A stretch of 64,000 bases of DNA from Physcomitrium patens (GCF_000002425.4 NC_037264.1:7541399-7605398), one strand, 5' to 3'. Positions 1 through 12,945 are shown, numbered from the stretch's first letter. Translations and numbers: made by a program. The notes: generated from the sequence alone by a model not told the origin.

Positions 1-2660
1 TGGTTATACTATAGTAAAGTTATAATTCTCGGAATTTATTAGTTATGGCTAAGGAGGGAAAAAATAGAAGGCTATAACTTTGTGGAGGGAATAAATAGTA
101 GAGAATCTAACTTAGCCAAGAATCCAACATGCTCTGCTAGAGGGCTCTTATATGCAGCTTCTATTAAATGATGAAAAGAACTTGTAGGTAGCATATTTAT
201 CCACATTCCCAATATCTAACATAGATATAACCACAAAAAGGCTTTGCAACTTCTCCATATGCGCGAACAACTCTAGCATATAATCTTCCTCAAGGGTGTT
301 GTCAACATCTTCGCCTCCCTTTATTTGTTGATGACAAACAAGTTCTTTGATGTGTGTACTATTTTCTTTGATTAGATTGAGTAGATTTTTGATTGACATT
401 AGATTTTGTAATAGAAGACCCAAAATTATGCCCACTAGCCCTCTTTGACTGTTTCTTCATGATCAATTTGTACAACTTTGAGTGCTAGCTCAAACAATCT
501 AGTATGCCAAAAACAAATTTGTATTATTATTAAAGATATTTGTGTCCAAACCGCAAGTGCTTACTACATTGCCGTCAATTGGTCGACCTTGTATAAGTTG
601 ATCTCATTTTGCTTATCTTGGTCAAGTACATTCTACAAATGGAAGCATTGGTAGTACTACTTGAATGCCATAATGATTCTAACATCCATTAGCTAAATCT
701 TGAAAGTTGTATTTGGAAGAAGTGCACATATATCCACATTGGGAGAAATCTTGTTATTTATAATGTGCAATGGTGTATTGTCTATGAGGAATGTGAAGTA
801 AAATAAACCCCCATTAGTTGGAAGTCTATGCTAATTCACAACTATTAACTAGCTTCCAATTTAATTACTCAAGTTGTCTTCTATTTTATCTTAAATTCTT
901 AATTCTCTTAGCTAGAGAATTAAAACCACTTCCATACACCACAAGGCACTCAATTGACTCAACTAAGATACACCCTTAAAGAACAACTTTTTACATGATT
1001 TAATTTAAGTCTATTTATTTTTAATTTTTAATTTTTATCTAGTATTAAATATCATCCAAATTTCAAAATTTATCCAAGAAAAATTCCATCCATGAACGAA
1101 TTTTCATCCACAAATAACTTCTTATCTACTAATGAGAATTCATTCAATTCCAATCAACATTTATCCATTACTCATCATCCTAATTCATCCGGTTCCTAAC
1201 CTTAATTTCTTCTGCCTTAACTTCATCTGTCAAGATTTCATTCACCTTGTTGTTAGCACTGCAGGACGGCCAATGCCTAAGGCTTCAATCTTCAGGTGTG
1301 GCTCCCTTGTTGCAATGGAACTCCTAGGTTGTCAAACTCCAGATCAGCCACCTCCTTGGCAGTCGTGTTTGCAATGAGTTGGGTCTCTTGTATCTTCAAT
1401 AGGTCTAACAACTACTTGTGTGACCTTGTAATTTTGATCAAGTCTGAATGCTAGTACGTGATTGACCCTAAATGGCCGTCAGTCCATGGCTACAACACCA
1501 TCTAATTGTAGTTCTCAGGAGCAATGCTAGAACATCCCTACAAATAATGCCTTTATTGCCACTAGCAGATTGCGTAAAAATCAATTGCCGCACTACACCG
1601 CGATCCTCTCAAAAGCACCGCTCGAAATGCCACAATCAAGAAGGTACATGGAAGGATTGATGCTGGGTGTTAATACTGAATTGGTCGCAGCCAGTGCTGG
1701 AACCGCTGCAATGCAACTTCGACCATTTGCCACTCTATATCCTCATTGGAGAGAGCGCTTGAGGTAGATTAGTGTCCCAACAATCACCACAATGCCACTG
1801 GACCTTCCAAGACTAATTTCGCTGATGCACAATTTAATTGGGAACATGTAGTATCACGATAGCCTCATCGCTCCCGATCTAGACAACCACAATTTGAGCA
1901 CTTGCGCCACTTTGAAGATGGATCGCATATGATTTGGATCATGGGAAGTAACAAAAGGAAGAAGAAATAAAAAATCAATGAAACACGAGAGTCGGATCCC
2001 TTGGCAAGAATTTGCTTATTAGCCGCTCCCAAAGTCGTTGCCGTCGATGTCCAACCACACAGGAAATTCACAGACAAGCACCGGATCAAGAACAAGGGAA
2101 GAAGAAGAGTACCCAACTCAAAGTTAAGTGTCACTGCCGCCAACATCAACTTTAGACAACCGTTGACGTCGTAAAACTTAGCACCACATGGTGATGACTG
2201 AATCCAACGAAATCCAAAACAAGAGCGTCTTAGTGATACAATAGCATTTGGCATCAATCCGCCGACCACGACGAGCACAATAACAACCTGTTGTAGGTCA
2301 ATTCGTGCTGCCGTTGCCTTTGGAACGAAGAAGCTCAATTGCAGCAAGCTTCTGACAACAACCAAAGGCTTTGCTCCTACACTGCTCGAGATTCGCACCT
2401 TGAGGAACACCAGCCAAAGGAAGGGTGGCCGTCGCTGCTTTCTTCTTACACGCGAACAACTCAAACACCTTGAACTTTGTTGTCGTAGCCACTACACCTC
2501 TAGATTCTGCCGCACCTCCTTTTTGCACTTGGACGAGGGTGAAAAGAAGTAGATTTTGCAACCAGTTTGCTCACGTTAGCACCAGCTGCCAACATTAAAA
2601 CCCAATCGCTGCAAAACTCCAATCAGAATGACTCGCCGCTTCAGCACCAATGCACACCCC
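1..2660. other. unassigned, AT-rich then mixed-composition intergenic sequence
   Basis: No recognisable gene. Short open frames exist on both strands: a 95-residue one on the minus strand at 148-435, a 199-residue one on the minus strand at 1865-2464, and small plus-strand frames between 1132 and 1767. None shows a domain or motif I know. The 1,250-2,600 part is richer in GC and CpG than its flanks and could be an old element or a dead gene. The first 1 kb is AT-rich. I would not annotate a protein here. Confidence 0.4.
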
Positions 2661-2750
2661 TGTAGTAGATTGTGAGCCCCAAATTCAACACTCATTAAAT
2701 TGACGCCACACAACATGTAGTAGATTGTGAGCCCCAAATTCACCACACAA
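2660..2750 (+). repeat. short direct duplication (about 27 bp, two copies about 55 bp apart)
   Basis: The phrase TGTAGTAGATTGTGAGCCCC, followed by AAATTCA, occurs at about 2662 and again at about 2717. The two copies are separated by a short spacer containing GACGCCACACAACA. It looks like a small local tandem duplication. No function can be inferred. Confidence 0.7.
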
Positions 2751-2954
2751 CAGATTTAGGAGGTGGAATGGAGGGACTCCCAATTGTGAAATTGTTGAGT
2801 TAACTTAAATGTGGATGTTTGTAGTTCAGTTCAAATTAATGCCTTCCAAGCAATGGTTATCAAAATTAAATTGAAATGTTAAATGAAATTTACTATGCAA
2901 ATATAGTAAAAATAATTAACTAAGTTGTTACTATTAATTGATTGTAAGAATAAA

Positions 2955-3195
2955 AACTTAAGTTTGAATTAAAAGTTAAGTTAAAAGTTAAGTTAAAAAG
3001 TTAAAATTAAAATTAAAAATTAAAATTAAAAATTAAAATTAAAAAAGTTAAGTTAAAAGTTAAAATTAAAAGGTCAAGTTAAAAAGTTAAAAATTAAAAA
3101 TTAAGTTTAAGAGTTAAAATTAAAAGTTAAATTAAAAAGTTAAAGTTAAAAGTGAAAGTGATAATATTAAAGGTTAAAAGTTAAACTTTAAATTT
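2955..3195 (+). repeat. degenerate low-complexity tandem array of GTTAAAATTAAAA-like units
   Basis: About 240 bp made almost only of variants of AAAGTTAAG and AAATTAAAA in irregular tandem order. This is simple-sequence DNA grown by slippage. It has no coding content. Confidence 0.8.
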
Positions 3196-3199
3196 ATTA

Positions 3200-5480
3200 G
3201 TCAAAAGGTGAAATGTGGAGATTACAAGTCATTGTGAAGATAATAGTAAAAATAAAGTAAGAGAGGTGAAAGTGAAGGTACCTTGACAACTCACAAGGAT
3301 TGAAGGCAGCATCCCCCTTCTACTCCAAAATTTGCCAAAATTTGTAATCAGCTTTGATTTGAATGATTTTTAGCTTGTTACAAGGCTAACTTAAAGACGC
3401 TTGTGATCCAACAATTTTTGTTACAATCTAATGATCCAGTCGTAAAAATTTCTCCTTTGAAGTTGAATGATCTAAACTGCTGCGGTGACCAACCTTCTTC
3501 ACTTAAAAATTCAGATTGTCTTCAAATCCAATAAAACTTGTGTCTTTCAGAGCTTAGCTTATAAAGCTTGATGCTCCCAAAATTTCAAATAAAGCCAATC
3601 ATCAAGCACTGAGAAATGCCTTTCCAAACTCGATTGATTCAAACTGCAAAGGTAGTTGACTGCCTTAAACTCAAAAATTCACAAAAAATTCCTTCTTATT
3701 TCAAATCAAGCAACAACAAAAGCTACAACCATTCGGAATTTCACATCAAAACAAAAGAAAATGAATGATTAATTGAGGAAAATCCAAGGCCCTTGAAACC
3801 CTTGGGATATTTGGAAGGCTGAGGAGCTATCTACCTCAATGAAGCATATTTTAAAACTTAATGACCATCCTTCACAATTCAAAATTCATACACATACAAT
3901 CATAAGGTTTACAATGAGATTTAAAATCTAAATAAAATTAAGATTAGGGTTTTGGCCACATTTTGGTATGGCTTTACTTTTTATTCAAAAGAAGAGAGAA
4001 AGAGGGCTTGTAAAACCAAGCCTCTCTTATACAATTGAGTGGAGGCTTGTAGAAGGGTGGCTACATCTCCATCCTTGATTTTTAAGATTCCTAATCTAGA
4101 TCTATGGCCTTCATTCATCTAAGAGCCAATCTCGTTATCAAGGTTGATGGCTCTTGTAAGTGGTCAAGAAATCATTTTTTGATAATTCTAACTTCACCAT
4201 TGTGTTCAAAACATCTTTTTAATCTAAGATTGACTACTCACATGCCTCAATCCATGCCCAACTATAATTTTCATAGAAATTTTTAATTATAAGGATCTTG
4301 ACAATTTTTTGTAAAATTCTTCAAAATGAGAATTTCATTACTTCACTTGTATTTTGAAGGAAAGGATGATGATCTTATTTTCTTCACTCCATAGAGTAAA
4401 TCTTGTGCCACCATTGCATTAAAAAGACTCCCATTAATTAGAAGAACCACCATGCTACTTGAATTTGTCAAATTTGGTGGAAAATTCAAAATTATCATTG
4501 CTAAATTCTCTGAATCTTTTAAAAAATTATAATTCCAACTCCTAAATCATGTGAATGATTATAGGTGCATTCATAGGCTTTTAATCAACCCTCATGGTAA
4601 TGACTAACAACCTTTAAATTATTAAATTAAGTAAGTTGGTATTCTAATTTTTTAATTCTTATTATTTTAGTCCTAATTAATCTAATTCAAAGAATTACCC
4701 TGTAATTTATGCCATCGATGGTTGTAATCCTAAAAATTCAATAAAACCAAATTCTACTTAAATAAATCCTAATTTAATATACCCAATTATCTTAAAATAG
4801 GAAAATAACAAAAATTTAGATTCTAGAGTATAATTAAGAGCTCATAGAGATCATACTCCAAGTACAATGAAGAACCAATGACCACCACCTTTACTACACT
4901 GCAACACTGAATCAAGAGCAATGTAACTACTACTTAATATAAACGACACCGCCACCAAAATAACTTCAAAGAATGTGAACACTAGTCGACTAGATTGATA
5001 ATTCTTTCTCATCAAACTAACTTTTTTTTACAACGCAATTGCTCCAACTGAACAAGAGTGAAAGAACAACAACAAAAATCAAAAACTAGGAGGATTGTGG
5101 ACACCTACTACAACCATACAACTAGGAGGAGAAGAATGTCGACCAAAAATGTGAATATGATTGCACGTTGTTGTGATGTAATACGACTATGTAGTGAAAT
5201 TATAATCAAAATTGAATTTCTAATTAATATCTAATTATCTTAGTTTAATTATAATTTGAGGTATCTAAACATGGATTTTATAAAAGCCTCTTAGGTTATT
5301 TTCTTATCTTAATAATTAGTAGGTTGAAGGTTAGTTAGTAATTTTACCTTCTAGATGTAGAGACTCTTCTATTACCTTAGAAAGACCATAAATTGATGAA
5401 ATCAGGTTAGAAGAGATAAATAATTAGCATAGTTGGTACTAGGTTTAAGTTGAGAGTAGGGTTGGGCTAAAAAATCCTTA
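3200..5480. other. AT-rich intergenic sequence, nothing recognised
   Basis: About 2.3 kb without a credible gene. The longest frame is about 60 residues, at 4104-4286. The composition matches the decayed repeat regions elsewhere in the window, so old transposon sequence is likely, but I see no diagnostic domain. Confidence 0.4.
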
Positions 5481-5484
5481 GGAT

Positions 5485-6300
5485 AGGATAGAATGATACC
5501 CGAGGGTCGACCGTTTGTGAGACAGGGTCAAAATCAGACCTCTTGCAACTAAAATGATGGCCTAGGGCAAAATAGGGTTTCATTCGAAGATTGGAGGTTA
5601 GGATCTGAGAGCTAGCTTAAAGTTCATTCCAAAGACATAAGAATTGTTTTGAGAGGGTTTTGGAAGACTTAGCAATTGTTGTTCAAAGTCAAGGTTTGTA
5701 TCAGTGATTTGGATTTATATAATATAATTAGGCTAGCAATTTTGGCTAATTTGTGCAATTGGCATGACATCTATAGTTGAAAATTTGATATTATTTGGAT
5801 TACTAGGTGTGCTAAGTGTATGAAAAATTTTGTGACAGTCTAACAACGTGATTTAGAGATATCTAGTTTTTAGCATAAGAGAATTTCAGAAGGTGGCAGT
5901 TTGAGGTTGGGTAGGGTTTCTATGATACTTGAAGATCCATCAATCGGATTAAGGTGAAAATTGGCATGGTGTTGGATGACTTAAAGATCAAGCTACATAC
6001 CAATTTTGAAACAAAGTTAACGGTTAAGGGAGGAGAAATCATTGCTGGGATTTTTGCTTCTTTTTTCAAGTTGGTGGTTGAGTGAAATTGGTGCAATTTT
6101 TGGAGGTTTTCTCACAATTTGTAAGTTGGATTGGACTAAAAATTCTTGAGCATTTAGAAGACTTGGATTGACAATTTTATGAAAAATTCCACATCAAGTA
6201 GAAGGTTGGATTGGATGTTAGAGCTTGTTAAAGCTCTCTGATTAGGATTGGGGTTTATAAGAAAAATCTAAATTGCTTAAATATGAAAGTAACAAGGTAA
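5485..6300 (+). mobile_element. LTR- or leader-like repeat fragment, related to 12,950-13,700 in inverted orientation
   Basis: The segment beginning GATACCCGAGGG and running through CAGGGTCAAAATCAGACC resembles the reverse strand of 13,610-13,695, which reads GATACCCGGAGAGGG and then CAGGGTCGAAATCAGACC. Later pieces also correspond loosely (a GGTAGGGTTTCTATG-like phrase, and a GTTGGATTGGA-like phrase after it). Text of this kind, rich in TTGGA and AGGGTTT, is typical of plant Gypsy LTR and leader regions. No protein-coding part is attached. The family is inferred, and it is an old, degraded copy. Confidence 0.4.
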
Positions 6301-7105
6301 TTGGGATTTATGTATGGTTAAGACTAATAAGAAGAGTGTTTTAAGTATTTTTGAATTGAAATTCAGATTATATTCTTCTTGCATGGATAAAACCTATTAG
6401 GGTTTCTTGACTACTTGTGAAACATAATCTCACCTTCCATAGCTAAGTGCCTGGTGCATTCCTGAGCAAAACAACACGTAATACGACAATGTTGACATTT
6501 TGACTATAATTCTCAATGAATTATAAGAGATTTGCTAATAAAAAATATACAATGATAATCAAGGAAGTGAAACTAGGCAGTAGCAAAAGAATGCTATCAC
6601 ATGTATGTTAACAACCAAAAATCGTTGAGCATGTATAAAAAAACCAAAATGTTGCTTAACTATAGCCAAAATGACTTGCTACTTAAAAAAGAACCTAGTG
6701 CTGAAAGTCTTAGTTGACGATACAAGAAAAATTGAGTAAAAAGAAAAAAAAAATATCTCGATTAGTTGAGTAACAACAACACAATACACAAAAAACCAAA
6801 AGTTGGGCTCTATAGTATTAAGAGTCGGGACTGAGCTTAGAACAAAAAAACAAGAAGATTGGATATGAAGCAATCCAAACTCCTATTGATAGGAAGGCTG
6901 CCGAAATTTGGAGGCAGCCTCTTCCTCCTATGTTTATTTCATCCTTCATTTTCTTTTTGTCTCCCCTTCTCTTTCTTCTTTTCTTCCTTTTCTGTTTTTT
7001 TTTTTGTTTATTTTTTTTTGTTTTTATTTATTTATTTATTCTTTCCTATTCTTCTTTTTTGTATTTTTTTTGTATTTTTTTTGTATTTTTGTGTGTATGT
7101 GTGTG

Positions 7106-7150
<45 letters not shown>

Positions 7151-8000
7151 CTATTTTTTTTGCTGGGTGTTTTGAATGAAGAGTTCCACCTCTCTTTTTA
7201 ATCTATTTAAAATATTTTAATAACAATAAAAACCACTCTTTTCACATCATTTATATTAGTTGAATGGAAGAAAGATTATTTATTTTGAAATTCTTTCTCA
7301 AGGAGATTTTGCAAAAGACTTATTCTTGCTACTACATCCTATTAATTGCAATATATCTCAAAATTCTCATATCAATTTTCTAAACTAATGACTTTAAGGA
7401 ACATAAGTACATTTTTGTTGTTTAAACTTACAAATGAGTCAATTTTGTGATTCATAAAGAGTAAGATCTGTCGATGTGCCTTCTTCATCTCTTTATTAAG
7501 ATTTTTGAGTCATTTCTAGAAAAAAACCCTGATCATCCACACTTTCTTCTTGGACCAATAATAAAAATCTAATTTTTGGCATGTGCAATGATTAAAGCAA
7601 TAGAACTTGTGGACATGGCAAATAATAAATAATCGTAATTTTTGGATTCCATTAACATTGGCTATAAATGCAATTTTGATCCATGTAATTTCTTTCTTAT
7701 AGTTGGAAATTTATTGTTGAACAATAGTTCAATTTAGTACCATACTATAAAATAATTTCATTTCATTTATATTGTACACATCACATAAATCATAACTCTC
7801 AATGTAGGCACATGGAACAAGCATCACTGCATTAATATGAGCTTGATCAAATGAACCTGCCTTTCTATACATTTTGATCATTATTAACTTATAATAAGTT
7901 TTTTTTTTTCACATTAATAATTTGAAAAATCCATTTTACCTTTAAAAATTATAAGGATTTTTAGAAAGCATCAATCATATTCTTTAATGATCTCCCATGA
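6300..8000. other. AT-rich sequence with a T-rich/GT microsatellite, no gene
   Basis: There is no recognisable gene. The open frames at about 6,860-7,200 are translations of a T-rich tract (Phe/Leu runs) and should not be read as proteins. The rest is AT-rich and unassigned. Confidence 0.6.
6940..7160 (+). repeat. T-rich tract with (GT)n and poly-T
   Basis: A pyrimidine- and T-rich stretch leads into a GT dinucleotide run at about 7091-7120, followed directly by 30 T residues at 7121-7150. It is a compound microsatellite. Confidence 0.9.
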
Positions 8001-8249
8001 CAATACATTTGAATATTGCTATTGTAAAATCTATAGAACAAGTAATTCATCAAGATTGGATGAAATATGACTAAACTATCTCAAAAATCCAAGATCCTTT
8101 CAACCCACAATAACATAAGGCTTCTTCACCAAATAGGACAAAACAGATGAGAACAAAACTGAATGGAACTAAATAAAATAAGACATGAAAGATAAAATTG
8201 AGCAAACAAAAATAAAACAAAACAAATTTGAACAAAAAGATGTAGAACC

Positions 8250-8611
8250 AAACTTTACTAAAAGAAAGGGTCCAAAGCCATACTTGACTAGATACCCCAA
8301 AAAGCCTTGGCCAGTCCTATTTATACCTTATCCTAATACCCTAGACTTTTTAGAATGTTCTTAGGTTGTGGACTCACCTAAATAACTACACTAAGTATTT
8401 TTTAGAAGGCTCTATGGTAGGATCCACTTAAATAACCATCCAAAGCTTTCTTCTAGAAGGTTCTATGATAGGCCCTATATAATTAACTGTCCTTAATTCT
8501 TTCTAGAATGTTCTACAATGGATCCTACTTGGTCTACTAATCTAAATCTAATTCTAGAAACTTCTATGATTTTAACTATATATATAATTATCTTATCTAT
8601 ACCTTGTTACA
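8250..8611 (-). repeat. 3' LTR of element E1 (inner end certain, outer end not resolved)
   Basis: On the minus strand the LTR opens TGTAACAAGG just after the purine tract. It contains a TATA-like GTATAAATAGG at about 8,315-8,326, and five copies of a TTCTAGAA-type motif between 8,348 and 8,564. The outer limit is unclear because the matching 5' LTR is absent, and it may extend below 8,250. Confidence 0.65.
8348..8564 (-). promoter_or_regulatory. cluster of heat-shock-element-like sites in the E1 LTR
   Basis: Three sites fit the alternating GAAnnTTCnnGAA heat-shock element exactly: 8451-8463 (TTCTAGAAGGTTC), 8501-8513 (TTCTAGAATGTTC) and 8552-8564 (TTCTAGAAACTTC). Two imperfect ones lie at 8348-8360 and 8400-8412. 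They sit upstream of the LTR TATA-like box in the element's own direction, where an enhancer would be expected. Binding is inferred from the consensus only. Confidence 0.6.
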
Positions 8612-11600
8612 GTTAATTCTCCTCCGCTAATGTGAAACATCTTTGTTTTGCTCCCGATAATATCTCCAAATTATCTCTTAGCAATGAACGATGTTTTGTG
8701 TAGGTTCACTCATTACATCATGAATAGGATAATCTTTCCAAAGAATTTTGTACTTAAATTCTGGACGTCTACTGCCATGATGAAGGTAGCAATGCTCTAA
8801 AATATTGTCTACTTAATATTCTTATTGGTCATCAACTACAACTAGTGGAACTGGTGGTTGGTGTTGATCTGAAAAGTACTTTGGCTCAGTATAAAATTCT
8901 TTCAATTGCGAAAGATGGAAGACTAGATGGACCTAAATATAAGGCAAAAGCTCAAGGTGGTATACGACATCAAAAATCATTGTAGAAATGTTGAAAGGTC
9001 CAAGCCATCGAGATGCTAGTTTATGGATTTAGATTGATGTAGTAAGTAGCAAGTTGGCATTGGAAAATAATACTTGATCACTCTGTGAGAAGGTCTTATA
9101 TTTCTGATAGTTATTTGCATATTGCTTTTGTCAATTCTATACAATATAGAGGCGGTGTCATGTTTCTTCTAAGGCTGTTGTAAGTTGTTGTATAAATTCC
9201 TACGTTATTGAGTTGTTGGTATTGATGGGATGAAAGAGAGTTACTGGTATAATCAAATATTAATTAATATTAAGGAAAAATGGTAAATGACCAGTACTTG
9301 CTTGAATACTATTATTATAAGCAAACTCCAAAAGTGTTAAGTATTCATCCCAATTATTATTATGAACTGCTATAAATGTTCGTAGCACATCTTTTATGGT
9401 CCGATTTGTATGATCTATTTGCTTATCTATTTGAGAATGGAAGAATGTAGATATGACAAGTCGTGTACCTAGTAGCTTGAATAAAGCTTGTCAAAAGCTT
9501 TTCATGAAGCGTGGATCTCTATGTGAAACGATGATACAAGGTAATCCATGGTGACAAAAGATGGTATCAAAGAAGACTTGTATAAGTATTGAAGCATCAA
9601 TATTTGATTGCATCATAGCCAAGTAAAGTTGCTTCGAGAGTCGATCCAGAAAGACAACAACTACGGTATGATTATGAGGCGTCTATGGCAAACATGTAAT
9701 GAGATCCATAATCACTTACTCTTAATATGCTGTGGAAAGCAAAATTGGCTGCAATAGTCTAGGTGATATTGTGTAGTGTGCTTTATTATGTTGACATGAC
9801 TCACAAGAGCGTACAAAGATTCAAACATCATGATCCAAACCTGTCCAAAATCTTGTCCTTGAAATTTGTTCTAATATCTTTTCTTATCCCAAATGTCAAG
9901 ATATTGGGATGTCATGTCCCTCTTGAAGTATATGCATTCGAAGTTTAGCATTGTTGGGTACCAAAATTTGTTTCTTGAAATAGAACAATCCATCAATAAG
10001 AATATAATCTTGATATTAAATATTATCCACTTTCAATTGATCGCTAACTATTTTGAAATAAGCATCTCATTGCTTAGCTTCCTTTGATTTTGTCTCTTTG
10101 CTTCAATCTGAAATGATACCAATAATGGTAGCAATTTTTGCATTATCTTCTAATTCATCCTTCAAGTTTGGTCTTTGTAATAAACTGTCTAGCATAATAT
10201 GTTATTACCTTTACTTGTACTTAAGTTGAATATCAAAAAACCATAATTATTCTATTCAACCATGATTTCGTGATTTCATATTTTCTAGATACAAATCATG
10301 TAGTAAGGATCGATGGCTAATCCAAACAACTAGTGGCTTCTCTAATAAATAATATTGCCACACCTTTGTGGCGTGTATAATCACTAATTACTCCTAATTA
10401 TGTATAGAGTAATTGCGCTTTGCCCTTCTAAGCTTACGTGATTCATACGCCTTAGGTTGAAGGTCCCAACCAAAGTCTTGTTGAAGGACTCCTCCAAAAG
10501 CAAAGTCGAAAGCATCAATGTTAAGCTTATGAGAGAGATTAAGATCATATGGTTGTAATATTGAAATAGTAATGAGTGCCTTCTTCAACTTATCAAAGGC
10601 ATTTTGCTATTCTAATTTCCATTCAGATGAGGCACCTTTTTCCAATAGATTTATCAATGAGACAGCAATGTGAGCAAATTGCCAAATAAAATGGCAATAG
10701 TATCTAGTAAGGCCTAAAAATGAGCAAACTTCAGAAGCATCCTTAAAGATTGGCCAATCCTCTATTGCTTTTACCTTATCTTGTTCCATATGCATGCCTT
10801 TGGACGACACCATATGGCCCAAAAATGTGACTTCCAACTTCTAAAGTTTATATTTTGATTGCTTACAATAAAAGCAACTATCTTATAATTGGCGTAGTAT
10901 CTCTTCCAAGTATTGCTCATGTTCTTCACAGGTTTTATTATATACAAAAATATCATCAATGAAAATGACTACATACTTATCCAAAAGACCTCAAAATAAT
11001 TTGTTCATATGATCCATGAAAGAAGTTGAAGCATTGGTGAGGCCAAAGGATAAAATCAGCTATTAAAAATGTCTATAGCATATACAAAATGTTGACTTTT
11101 TCACATCTTCTCTTACAATAGGTATTTGCTAATAGCTACTTTGAAGATCTAATTTACTAAAGATGGTCATATCTCAAAGTTGGTAAAGAAGATCATCCAC
11201 AAGTATAAGTAGATATGTATTTTTAACAGTCTACTAATTGAGACTTTGATAGTCGATGCAAAGATAAAGTCCACCATCTTTCTTAGGTGTAAAGAATATA
11301 TGTACTCCCTATAGTGATATATTTTTTTGAATGAATCCTTTCTCCAAGAGTTCGTTTAATGTCTTCAACAGCTCCTCAAGTTCTTTTGGTGTTAGGTGAT
11401 AAATTTGTCAACTTATTGGTTTGGCTCCAAGAAATAATTCTATTTGAAAAGAGGCACCCCAATCAGGAAGTATGCTACAAGATAGGTCCGTTGAAAAAAC
11501 ATCATGGTATTTTGATATGAATTGCTTTGCTCGTTCTATATCTTTAGTTGTCTTTCTTACCACTGACATAAGATTTGGAACCACCATATATACTAGTTGT

Positions 11601-12470
11601 TCATGTTGTAGTTACTTCTTCATAAAGGTCATCCCTACAAGTAAGTCTTTGATCGCACATTATCTTTTTTCTTCTTTTGATGTGGAGGTGCAAAGAGTCA
11701 CCTTGCATCTTCCATCTTCAACTATGGCATATTAAGGATAATATCATACTTTAGCTTTACTACCTTAAATCTCTCTCTTAAGACGTAGGTGTCCATCAAT
11801 CTCAAGGTTTCTTCTTTATACGTCTCATTCAATACATTTTCTTAGTCATTTACAAGGTATATACTTCCTCCCTTGATTTTCTTGGTTTTAATTCCAAGTT
11901 GATCAATAATTTCAATTGAGATGCAGTTATCTATAGAGCCACAATTTATAAATATTTAACATGGTTGTTTTTTAAATAGTCTCGTTAGATGCATCAATCA
12001 ATTTTTTTTATAGTTGTTTGAGGATATATCATTTTTCTTTGAGAGATAATAGCTATCCCTAATATTGACCTCCGATGCCTTTATTAGAGAGTCCTATTTT
12101 CTTACTTTGATTCATTATCAACTTGGTAAATTTTAAGACTGTGAAGTCGCCTTGTCTTGTTGGTATTTGTACTTTGATGTTTTAAATAACCTTCGATTTA
12201 ATGGCATGATTCCCAATAAAAGAAACATAATCCTTTATGTACCAATATTTGTCATCTTTGTGGTATCAATGATTCTTATAAGGCATCAAACTTCATTGAC
12301 GTTGATTGTTGTGCCGTAATATTAGATAGTGGCAGAGGACTTTGTGCTATAAGTCATGTTCTACGATTTTTGAAATCTATAGCATTGACCTTCTCTATAA
12401 TCCGAATTGCCTCTTTGAATGTTTGTAGATCCCTTAACTCCACCTCTCGCTGGACTCTAGGTTTCAAACC

Positions 12471-12945
12471 TTGTAGGAATCTTAATCCAAATCTTAATCC
12501 AAACCCTAATCCAAACCCTAATCCAAATCTTGTAGGAATCTTAATCCAAATCTTAATCCAAACCCTAATCCAAATCCTAATCCAAATCTTGTAGGAATCC
12601 TAATCCAAATCCTAATCCAAACCCTAATCCAATCCTAAATTCTAATCCAAATCCTAAACCCTAAACCAAACCTTAAATCAAACCCTAACCAAACCCTAGT
12701 CCAAACTCTAATCCAAACCCTAAATCAAACCCTAACCAAACCTTAAATCCTAATCCAAACCCTAATCCAAATCCTAATCCAACCTTAAACTCTAATCCAA
12801 ACCCTAAATACTAAACCAAACCTTAAATCAAATCCAAACCAAATCCTAAACCCTAATCCAAACCCTAATCCAAATCCTAGAAAACCCTAATCCAAATCCT
12901 AAACCGAACCCTAGCCAAACCCTAATCCAAATCCTAGTAATTCCT
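12471..12945 (+). repeat. degenerate (CCCTAATCCAAA)n tandem array with a 59-bp higher-order unit
   Basis: About 470 bp of 12-mer-like units AATCCAAACCCT and CCTAATCCAAAT, grading into CCCTAAACC and CCCTAACC variants that resemble the plant telomere repeat CCCTAAA. At the left end TTGTAGGAAT recurs at 12,471, 12,530 and 12,589, exactly 59 bp apart each time, so two 59-bp blocks and part of a third were duplicated. The first of these belongs to the edge of the E1 gag region. The array is more likely a local expansion than a true telomere relic. Confidence 0.85.

Larger units (their letters stand above)
8250..12475 (-). mobile_element. Ty3/Gypsy chromodomain retroelement fossil (E1), minus strand, 5'-truncated
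   Basis: Parts are visible in the normal Gypsy order on the minus strand: end of gag (about 12,300-12,475), a probable protease region (about 11,500-11,950), reverse transcriptase (about 10,780-11,400), RNase H (about 10,390-10,640), integrase core (about 9,150-9,960), a chromodomain-like end (about 8,660-8,790), a purine-rich tract (about 8,618-8,631) and a 3' LTR starting TGTAACAAGG at 8611. This order and the chromodomain mark a chromovirus, probably of the plant Tekay/Del type. The element is broken in many places and lacks its 5' LTR; gag runs straight into the tandem array at 12,471. It is an old, inactive copy. Confidence 0.85.

Noticed and set aside
1865-2561. Overlapping 199- and 87-residue minus-strand frames
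   Set aside because: There is no domain, no splice context and no homology I can recall. They are probably chance frames in a GC-richer patch, so no CDS is called.
6859-7201. Open frames rich in Phe and Leu on the plus strand, resembling membrane proteins
   Set aside because: They translate a T-rich and GT microsatellite, and all three plus-strand frames look alike. There is no gene evidence.
12370-12594. Open frame with Asn-Pro and Ile-Gln-Leu repeats
   Set aside because: It is the tandem array read in one frame, and it lies antisense to the gag region of E1.
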